Source: Smittia aterrima
Lineage: Eukaryota; Arthropoda; Insecta; Diptera; Chironomidae
Length of the DNA stretch: 64,000 bases
NCBI GenBank assembly: GCA_033063855.1
Contig: CP093830.1
Span: 11,346,854 to 11,410,853 of the forward strand
Reading direction: 5' to 3'
Part shown: positions 23,501 through 31,331 of the stretch, in pieces
Layout of the letters: each line of letters begins with the position of its first letter
Numbering within the stretch: the first letter of the stretch is position 1
Made by a program: the position numbers and the translations under genes
Notes under the pieces: generated by a model
What the model saw: only the letters and a program-made list of their open reading frames with translations
Told to the model about the DNA's origin: nothing
Databases searched by the model: none

Positions 23501-24609
23501 GAGCACATGGTGTGTGAGATTATCGGTCATCCTTGTTGCACAGGAGTCTATGGAGAGTGTCGCATAACAACTAAAGAGTATTGCGATTTCATCAACGGCT
23601 ATTTCCATGAAGAAGCTTCGTTATGCTCTCAGGTGGGATCAAAAGTTATTTTTTTACAAAATTTAATAAAAATTTCTTTGTCTTAGGTTTCATGCATGAG
23701 CAACGTTTGTGGAATGTTTCCGTTCTTCTCGAACGACGTTCCCGATCAGTTTTATCGACTTTTTACGTCTCTTTGCTTACACGCTGGAATTTTGCACTTG
23801 GCGATCACAATCGCCTTTCAACACATTTTCCTCTCTGATCTCGAGCGTCTGCTCGGACCTTTGAGAACTGCCATCATTTATATCGCATCGGGAATCGCTG
23901 GGAACTTAACAAGTTCAATTTTGGTTCCATATCGACCGGAGGTAAAGCTTTTAAATGATGTCAGTTGAGTTTTATAAAACTTTCGATTTCAGGTTGGACC
24001 TTTGGCATCACTCGCAGGAGTCATCTCATCTTTAGCTATAATTTTAACTTTTTGTCACTGGAAGCAGCTGAAAAAGCCTTATCTGGCTTTGATTAAGCTT
24101 CTCTTGATAGCAGCTTGTCTCTTTGGAATGAGCACATTGCCATGGCAGCAAAACTTTGCCGGCTTGATTGGCGGAATCTTTTTCGGAATGGGATTGACAT
24201 TCGCTTTAGTGCCATTCGTGAACATTACCAAATATAATCGTAAATCAAAGGTAAGTTGATCTCTAAGTCTTAGGAGTTTCATTTAATTTTTTTTCTCTTT
24301 CAGATAAATTTAATTTGGACTTGTATCTTGCTAAACTTGCTGATCTACGCTGCAATGTTTGTCATTTTCTACGTTTTCCCAACTTTATTCTCATCGCTTG
24401 GCTTTGCCGGCTCTCATCCCAACGATCACTTCACGAATGGTCAACCAGGACACTTCGATACGGAGCATAGCAACATCAACTCCAATAATAACAACCAGAA
24501 TGTCTTTAACGGAGTCATTAACAATTATAATACTGGCGGAGGGATTGTCTCGAGCATTAGGAGCCCACCTTCGCAGTTTCACATGAACATTGGTCATAAA
24601 AACTATTAA
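20576..24609 (+). CDS. iRhom: inactive rhomboid protein
   Basis: Six exons, 20576-21000, 21061-21759, 21817-23632, 23687-23941, 23993-24250 and 24304-24609, give 1,252 residues. The first ~745 residues are a long cytosolic, Ser/Gln/His-rich region with a short polyQ tract. One membrane helix follows (YWINTVHILVLAITLICYG), then the Cys-rich iRhom homology domain (GPRSMDLVHLGAKFGGCMR, CCIRNDDSGC, HPCCTGVYGEC), then the multi-helix rhomboid core. The active GxSG motif is absent (GPLASLAG) and the His position reads NFAGLIGG, so it is a pseudoprotease. iRhoms sit in the ER/Golgi and control trafficking or degradation of EGF-family ligands and ADAM17-type sheddases. The tail is Asn-rich. Part of exon 5 recurs at 28775-28985. 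Confidence 0.92.
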
Positions 24610-25440
24610 TAGATCTTTCATTTCCTCGTATTACTAGAAATTAAAAGTCAGAAGATTAGCAAGTGAATGAAACAATTGGAATTCGAAGTCTCTCAAAGAC
24701 GAAAAATGTTAGAATAAGAAAAGAAAATTCCGAGCACTTCTCAGTTCAATTTTGTTTCTTGGTTTCCTTTTCTTTTGACTTCCACTCGCTTCACAACGCA
24801 AATCCCTGATCAACCTGATGACGACAGAAATTATTTTTGCAAACAACATAAACCAAATCTCTATTCTCTTACGCGGACAAGCCTTGGCTCGATGTCAAGA
24901 TCATCAGAAAATTATTTGGAGAAAGTTGAATGAAACAAACTTCCGTTGTGACAAACCCGATTCTCTTCCAAAATTCAAAACCCTTGATTAATAAGCTACA
25001 CGTTAATAAGATTATACGATTATTTATCAACAACGTAATTATTGAAATAATAAAACAGAAATGTGGAATCTCGTAAAGATCTTTTGTTTTAATTTGAAAG
25101 TCATCGAATGAGCTTCGCAATTTTCAGTCTCGTGTGTGATTGCACGCGATAGCATTCGCTTTGTTGCAGGTTGAAAACACTTTGACCTAATTAATTTTTG
25201 AGGATTAAAACCGGCGAGACTTAGGACAACGAAAATATTTTCGAAGAAATTTTCGTGGTTGGTAAGTAATCGATTTAAATCAGAGATTACGTTTTAAATT
25301 GATAACAAATAAAGACTTTTGTTTCCTGTTATCGCGGAAGCGATAATGTAAAAAGCTGATAAATTAATACTCGAGAGGTAAATCTTCAAATAAATATTTA
25401 TTATCACAATTTGTGAATCATAATCATAACAAATTAAATT
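24610..25440. other. intergenic block, left copy of a segmental duplication
   Basis: From about 24650 this block matches 28990-30424 with high identity. The other copy carries an inserted element and small deletions. A shorter part of it (about 25180-25440) recurs a third time at 31066-31331. No gene is seen in it. It should contain the 3' ends of iRhom (plus) and of the minus-strand LRR gene. Confidence 0.7.
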
Positions 25441-27164
25441 TTAAATCGTAGCGTGAACGCATGTAGCTTTCTCAGGTTCTTTGCACTCGGACGAATTAAT
25501 ATCAAAGATTTGATTGTCTGGGCAGAAATGCAGATGTTTTACTCCATAGATGCATTCATAATACTTATTACAATAGACGGCATGCGGAATATTTCCGACT
25601 CCACTAAGATCACAATCGAAAGGATCTGGTGTTGACACTTCGGGAAAAAATTGTATTTTAATAAATATTTTAAATAAAACATTTTGCTCAAGTTACCGCT
25701 AACTGTGGTCGTTGAGGTTGATTTAGTAGAACTTGAAGTTGTCGCCTCAGTTTGAGCTACTGTTGTCGTGGTTGCATCTTGTTTTGTTGTCGTTGTTTCT
25801 TGAGTCGTTGTTGAAGCTTCAGTTGATGTCGTTGCTGGAGAAAAATATTTAAAATTGATTTAATTTAAATATAAAATAAAATAAATTTAATTTACTTTTC
25901 TTAGGAGTCGTGGTTGTATCTTTATTTGTAGTCGTTGTTTTTGGAGTCGTTGCTGGAGAAAAAGATTTAAAATAAATTTAATTTAAATATAAATATAATA
26001 AATTTAATTTACTTTTCTTTGGAGTCGTTGTTTTTGGAGTGGTTGCTGTAGAAAAAGATTTAAAATAAATTTAATTTAAATATAAATATAATAAATTCAA
26101 TTTACTTTTCTTTGGAGTCGTTGTTTTTGGAGTGGTTGCTGTAGAAAAAGATTTTAAATAAATTTCATTTAAATATAAATATAATAAATTCAATTTACTT
26201 TTCTTTGGAGTCGTTGTTTTTGGAGTGGTTGCTGTAGAAAAAAATTAAAATAAATTTAATTTAAATATAAATATAATAAATTCAATTTACTTTTCTTTGG
26301 AGTCGTTGTTTTTGGAGTGGTTGCTGTAGAAAAAGATTTTAAATAAATTTCATTTAAATATAAAATAAAATAAATTTTAGTTACTTTTCTTTGTTGTATT
26401 TTGGGCTCTAGTTGTTGTCGCTGAAATAAATTATTTATTCCTCTCTCAAGTATCTCAAGTAAAGAGTCTCAATTGCTTGTTACTTACTGGTTCTTCGAGT
26501 TGTAGTCGGGCACCACCAAAACCATCTTGTCATATTTTCTTTCAATTCGTCAATCTCTTGAGGTGTTTCTGCTTTAATCTTATTTCCATCGTTTCCACTG
26601 AAACTTGCATATTCGAGATCACTCAATTCAGAAATTAAATTATCGCCAAAAAAGCAGAAAATGTTGCTCTCGAAATCAATGTATCGAATTTGCGGAGTAT
26701 ATTTGAACAAATCTCCATCAAGTGTCTCCAAATGGTTTCCTTGTACAGAAAGCAATAAAAGTTTTGGAAAAGGTTTCAAATCCTCGGCATCAATCGTCTG
26801 AAGATTCGAATTGCTCCACTGAATTGAATTCAAATTGGGAAATATATTTTCAATTCCCATCAAGATTTGACCAAGGTTTTGATTATCTAAGAACAATCCT
26901 TCAACATCAGAATTGCTTTTTCCAATCGGATGTCCAGTCACTACTTCCTCTAATCTTCTCAAATCTCCAGATTCAATCACAGTCGCGTGACAAACATATC
27001 GGTCTCCAATAACTTTCAACTTTTCTATCGTAAATTTACAATTGAATTTCACGGCATGAGTTGCCACAAAGCAAACGACGAGATAAATTATTTTTAAATT
27101 GGTGAACCTTTTGAAAAATTAAAATTTTATTGATTTCGAATGAGAAAAAACGTAATTCTTACAT
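25441..27164 (-). CDS. secreted LRR / Thr-rich / chitin-binding protein, gene A
   Basis: Nine exons: 27164-27163 (only AT of the start codon), 27107-26488, 26420-26385, 26323-26291, 26231-26199, 26138-26106, 26045-26013, 25952-25896, 25834-25697, then last exon 25637-25441; total 393 residues. Splicing AT to G gives MFTNLKIIYLVVCFVATHA, a signal peptide. Residues ~55-190 carry leucine-rich repeats (LFLDNQNLGQILMGIENIFPNL style). Residues ~207-328 are a Thr-rich, mucin-like linker of TTTPKTTTPKK repeats. The C-terminal 65 residues are a peritrophin-A (CBM14) domain with six cysteines (DPFDC, YCNKYYEC, HFCPDNQIFD, SSEC, ATC). It is likely secreted and binds chitin in peritrophic matrix or cuticle; the role of the LRRs is unknown. 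Ten coding segments are listed, the first being two bases. Confidence 0.85.
26013..26384 (-). repeat. exon-bearing minisatellite in gene A, 93-bp unit
   Basis: Four near-identical units of 92-93 bp. Each contains one 33-nt exon (coding TTTPKTTTPKK across phase-1 junctions) and one intron of about 60 bp. The units start at 26013, 26106, 26199 and 26291. A longer related exon (57 nt, 25896-25952) and a 36-nt exon (26385-26420) flank them. Confidence 0.85.
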
Positions 27165-27193
27165 TTTTACTGTTTTAAAAGAAACTTTGTTAA

Positions 27194-27227
27194 TGAAGAA
27201 AAGTTTTATGCGACATGTTCTTTTATA
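27194..27227 (-). promoter_or_regulatory. TATA-Inr core promoter of gene A
   Basis: On the minus strand TATAAAAG begins at 27227, and an initiator-like TCATT places +1 at 27194, 33 bp downstream. The same arrangement with the same spacing is found in gene B. The resulting first exon would be only 32 nt (27194-27163) and would end in the AT of the start codon. Confidence 0.65.
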
Positions 27228-27666
27228 CCATTCTGATATCTTATCGGCTCGTTTTCCTGTATTAATCGGTAAACCACAATCGTATACGAAAATATAAATT
27301 TAGTCGGAAATGCAGATATCAATTATAAGTCCTGGTTTAAAGACCGACCGCCCACGCATGATTCCCCAAGAGATCAAAGCAAAGTCATGGCCTTGCAGAT
27401 GTTTCCCTAATAAATGAAAATATTATGACGAGCCTTAAAAGCTATCACTTTCCGTTTCGTCTCTATTTCAGTCCAAAAATGACGTCACAAAAGGTTTTTG
27501 TCTCGTGCTGAAGGTAGAAAGAGAGTAATTAAATTTGATTTGATTTACGGGAAAATTAAATTTGATTTGATTTACGGGAAAATTAAATTTGATTTGATTT
27601 ACGGGAAAATTAAATTGCTTTTGAATTGAATTGGTTTTGAAAAATAATCAGAGATTTCAGTTTACG
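27228..27666. other. head-to-head spacer, gene A / broken ppk copy
   Basis: About 440 bp between the LRR gene promoter and the ppk pseudogene. Blocks such as ATCAATTATAAGTCCTGGTT and GACGTCACAAAAGGTTTTTG (near 27317 and 27480) recur upstream of gene B, so the regulatory region was duplicated with the genes. It includes a 27-bp tandem repeat at 27527-27607. Confidence 0.6.
27527..27607. repeat. 27-bp tandem repeat, three copies
   Basis: Three contiguous copies of a 27-bp unit beginning AATTAAATTTGATTTGATTT start at 27527, 27554 and 27581. The corresponding place in the right-hand copy (near 34617) has a single unit, so the expansion is specific to the left copy. Confidence 0.85.
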
Positions 27667-28738
27667 ATGACGATTGATTTGAAAGACACTGTGAAAGTGC
27701 ATTCGGCATTTGCAAACAAAAGTATTTGATCGAAGCTTCAGGCAAAGTTTATTTTTGTAATAAAAATTTAATTATTCTTAAAGTGCTAGTTCCGATTAAG
27801 TTCATGGAGGACTATTCGAAGGAAGCGATAATCCATGGCGTTACGTACTTCAGCGAGACTAAACGTCATTGGAGTGAGAAGTAAGAAAAATCTTTTCAAA
27901 GAATCAATCCGAATCAATTTACTCCAGTTGAGCTTCCTCAGATGTCAAAACAATTCATCAGCATTCCATTCCAAAAGCAAACGACATTAGTAATGGTGAA
28001 GCCCAAAATGATCTATTCTTCGAAAGATATTCACGACTACAGCCCCAAGAGTCGACAATGCTATTTCAGTCACGAAAAGGAATGTGAGTTCTTCAAAGTT
28101 TACTCAAAACCAAATTGCGAGCTAGAATGTCTGACTCAGCAAGTTCTTACCGCCTGTGGTTGCGTTAAATTTTCAATGCCACGAAACAACGAGACCAAAG
28201 TTTGCGACCACTCTCAACTCGCCTGCGTTTGCTGAATTGGATTTTATTTCTCGAGATTTAGAAAGAAGTCTTTTGAGTAAACAGCTGAAGAAAGATTTGA
28301 AACACAAAAAGATAAAGGAAAATGATCCTGGATACAAGAAACTAAAAGCAATGAAGTCTTGTGATTGCTTACCTTCTTGTACTTCTTTGAGATACGACAT
28401 GGAGATTTCTCAAACTGATTATTTGGTCGATAAAGACGACGGAGAGTAAGTTGAAGCTTCTACAAGAAAGCTCTGATTGAGCTTTAAGTTTAAATAAGCT
28501 TTGAAAGCTCTAAAAGCTTTATTAATATTCTCAATCTCTTTCAGATTTTTGACAGCGAGTTTCAACATTTTCTTCAAAAATGCGCATTTCAGTCGATTGA
28601 AAAGATACGAGATCTACGGATTCTCCAATTTCCTCTCATCCACTGGCGAAATCTTCGGTCTCTTCCTCGGCTGTTCAGTACTTTCCTCCGTTGAAATTGT
28701 TTATCATCTTATTTTTAATTGTGTGAGAATTTTTAAAT
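27667..28738 (+). pseudogene. broken pickpocket (DEG/ENaC) channel copy
   Basis: This is a damaged duplicate of the intact ppk gene at 34703-36564. Exon 1 (27667-27721) and exon 2 (27784-27880) are kept. Most of the first half of the large exon is missing: after the exon 2 donor the sequence jumps to scraps matching about 35463 and then 35693. That removes the first transmembrane helix and most of the extracellular loop. Downstream, the Cys-rich part resumes (SRQCYFSHEKECEFF), but a net 5-bp deletion at about 28227 (GCCTGCGTTTGCTG against GCCTGCGTTGAAAAAGCTG) shifts the frame. The last exon (about 28545-28735) is present and then runs into an iRhom fragment. It cannot make a full channel. Confidence 0.85.
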
Positions 28739-28985
28739 GATGTTAAGTGAGTTTTATATAACTTTCAATTTCAGGTTGGACCTTTGGCATCACTCGCGGG
28801 ATATAGCTTATCTCATCTTTAGCTATATTTTAACTTTTTGTCACTGGAAGCAGCTGAAAAATCCTTATCTGGCTGTGATTAAGCTTCTCTTGATAGCAGC
28901 TTGTCTCTTTGGAATGAGCGCATTGCCATGGCAGCAAAACTTTGCCGGATTGATTGGCGGAATCTTTTTCGGAATGGGATTTTGC
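28736..28985 (+). pseudogene. iRhom intron 4 / exon 5 fragment
   Basis: Starting within AAATGATGT, the sequence follows the end of iRhom intron 4 and then most of exon 5 (VGPLASLA, FCHWKQLK, LLLIAACLFGMSALPWQQNFAGLIGGIFFGMG), as at 23950-24191. Changes near 28800 (GCGGGATATAGC for GCAGGAGTC) alter the frame. The copy stops inside exon 5 and jumps to sequence that follows iRhom at about 24645. It is a promoterless relic fused to the end of the ppk pseudogene. Confidence 0.85.
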
Positions 28986-29036
28986 GGAAGATTAGCAAGT
29001 GAATGAAACAATTGGAATTCGAAGTCTCTCAAAGAC

Positions 29037-29782
29037 TAACAAGTGGCAGTAGCAGTTCGTACCGAACTTACTGTAGGGTTTTTCATCCTCTGGATGAACT
29101 GGTTACAGGGGACATTTTGATTGGTTGTTTACCGAAGTTTCACTTTGAGCTCACCAGAGATGGATCCAATGTGTGGAGCTTGGATTTTCTGGGATTTATT
29201 GCTTTGTCAAGTCGAGCTGATCATTTCATATGAACAACGCACTGCTCTAACTCCAAAGGAACAGAAGTTTCACTTTGAGCTGACCAGAGATGGATCCAAT
29301 GTGTTGAGCTTGGATTTTCTGGGATTTATTGCTTTGTCGTGTCGAGCTGATCATTTCATGTGAACAACTCAAAGCTCTAACTCCAAAGGAAGAGAAGTTT
29401 CACTTTGAGCTGGCAAGAGGTGGACCCAGATCTGATCAGCTATAAGATCCATGCACTCGATTCAACAAGTGGATCACTTCTTGTGAACAAGTCACAGCTG
29501 AAATGTGCTTCCGTTTTAGAGAAAACGTATTTCAAATCTGAAAATCGACTTTTTGTATGGAGATTCCAGGTTTTGGGCCCGTGGGCCCGATCCTGATGAG
29601 CTAGCCAAAAATCCTCAAAAGTTGTTTTTCGTATTTAAATTCTCTATCGACTAGTGAAGAAATCAATTCGCTAGCTCATCGCGTTCGCGAGTTATCTCAA
29701 TAACGGACGACGGAAGACGGACCACGGACCACGGACAAAGCGACCACAATAGGGTGTTCCATCCTTCGGATGGAAAACCCTA
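29037..29782. mobile_element. insertion with terminal hairpins, possible MITE
   Basis: This roughly 745-bp segment interrupts the duplicated flank; the other copy at about 24702 lacks it. Near the left end (29075) TAGGGTTTTTCATCC is followed by a short hairpin arm. The right end is GGATGGAAAACCCTA, its near-perfect inverse (13 of 14 bp after the TA). Each end forms a small hairpin (for example TTCCATCC-TTCG-GGATGGAA at 29757-29776). TA at both ends would suit a Tc1/mariner-type insertion. About 37 bp left of the inverted repeat are also absent from the empty copy, so the exact left end is uncertain. No transposase frame is present. It contains a 130-bp internal repeat and short ACGGACCACGG-like repeats. 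Confidence 0.6.
29134..29425. repeat. 130-bp internal tandem repeat of the insertion
   Basis: GAAGTTTCACTTTGAGCT recurs at 29134, 29264 and 29394, an exact 130-bp period. Two full copies and a partial third show high identity. The frames running through it are not convincing genes. Confidence 0.8.
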
Positions 29783-30424
29783 AAAATGTTAGAATAAGAA
29801 AAGAAAATTCCGAGCACTTCTCAGTTCAATTTTGTTTCTTGGTTTCCTTTTCTTTTGACTTCCACTCGCTTCACAACGTAAAAATCTCTATTCTCTTACG
29901 CGGACAAGCCTTGGCTTGATGTCAAGATCATCAGAAAATTATTTGGAGAAAGTTGAATGATACAAAATTCCGTTGTGACAAACCCGATTCTCTTCCAAAA
30001 TTCAAAACCCTTGATTAATAAGCTACACGTTAATAAGATTATACGATTATTTATCAACAACGTAATTAATGAAATAATAAAACAGAAATGTGGAATCTCG
30101 CAAAGATTTTTTGTTTCAATTTGAAAGTCATCGAATGAGCTTCGCAATTTGCAGTCTCGTGTGTGATTGCACGCGATTGCATTCGCTTCTTTGCAGGTTG
30201 AAAACACCTTGAGAGATTTGAGACAACGAAAATATTTTGAAGAAATTTTCGTCGTTGGTGAGTAATCGATTTAAATCAGAGATTGATTACAAATAAAGAC
30301 TTTTGATTCATGTTATCGCTGAAGCGATAATGTAAAAAGCTGATACATTAATACTCGAGAGGTAAATCTTCAAATAAATATTTATTATCACAATTTGTGA
30401 ATCATAATCATAACAAATTAAATT

Positions 30425-31063
30425 TTAAATCGTAGCGTGAACGCAAGTAGCTTTCTCAGGTTCTTTGCACTCGGATGAATTAATATCAAAGATTTGATTG
30501 TCTGGGCAGAAATGCAGATGTTTTACTCCATAGATGCATTCATAATACTTATTACAATAAACGGCATGCGGAATATTTGCGACTTCACTGAGAACACAAT
30601 CGAAAGGATCTGGTGTTGACACTTCGGGAAAAAAATTATATTTTAATAAATATTTTAAAGAAAACATTTTGCTCAAGTTACCGCTAACTGTGAGCGTTGC
30701 GACTGCTTTAGTAGAACTTGAAGATGTCGACTCAGTTTAAGCTACTGTTGTTGTCGCTGAAATAAAAATTTATTCTCAAATTCCTCTCTCAAGTAAAGAG
30801 TCAACTGCTTGCTACTTACTGGTTCTTCGAGTTGTAGTCGGCCACCAAAACCATCTTATCATTTTTTCTTTTAATTCGCCAATCTCATGAGGTACTGCAG
30901 CTTTAATATTACTTCTAAAGTTTCCACTGAAACTTGCTTATTCGAGATCATTCAATTTAGAAATTAAATTATCGCCAAAAAAGCACAAGGAGTTTTTGTT
31001 TTCGAAATCAATGTATCGAATTTGCGGTATTTGAACGTACCTCCATCAAGTGTCTCCACTTTG
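30425..31063 (-). pseudogene. collapsed third copy of the LRR / chitin-binding gene
   Basis: The last exon (30621-30425) is intact and encodes a six-cysteine peritrophin-A domain (DPFDC, YCNKYYEC, HFCPDNQIFD). The next segment upstream (30756-30682) fuses the start of the 36-nt exon to the end of the 138-nt exon, so the whole small-exon array is gone. It carries CAA to TAA (GTAGCTTAAACTGAG against GTAGCTCAAACTGAG in gene A), an in-frame stop. The LRR exon is present from about 30828 but breaks off near 31063, so the signal peptide, first repeats, start codon and promoter are missing. Beyond the break the sequence returns to the 3'-flank block (31066-31331). It is not expected to give a product. 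Confidence 0.85.
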
Positions 31064-31331
31064 ACTTAATTAATTTTCGAGAATTAAGACTGGTGAGACT
31101 GAAGAGTCTTAAGTCAAGACAACAAAAATATTTTCGAAGAAATTATCGTCGTTGATGAGTAATCGATTTAAATCAGAGATTACGTTTTAAATTGATTACA
31201 AATAAAGACTTTTGATTCATGTTATCGCGGCAGCGATAATGTAGAAATCTAATAAATTATTACTCGAAGTGTTAAATCTTTAAATAAGTATTTATTGTCT
31301 CAATTTGTGAATCATAATCATAAATTAAATT

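Larger units (their letters stand above)
28986..30424. other. intergenic block, right copy of the iRhom downstream region
   Basis: 28990-29036 and 29783-30424 match 24655-25440. The interruption 29037-29782 is an insertion described separately. Small deletions lie near 29880 (loss of the segment after CACAACG) and near 30210. No gene is seen. Confidence 0.7.

Noticed and set aside
27942..28449. Two overlapping frames that look like a short DEG/ENaC gene
   Set aside because: Alignment with the intact copy shows lost exon 3 sequence and a 5-bp frameshift at about 28227; they are pieces of a pseudogene.
28986..29600. Frames of 60-90 codons inside the inserted element, with repeated FHFELTRDGSNV
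   Set aside because: The repetition comes from the 130-bp DNA repeat. Frames are short, unlinked by splice sites and resemble no transposase.
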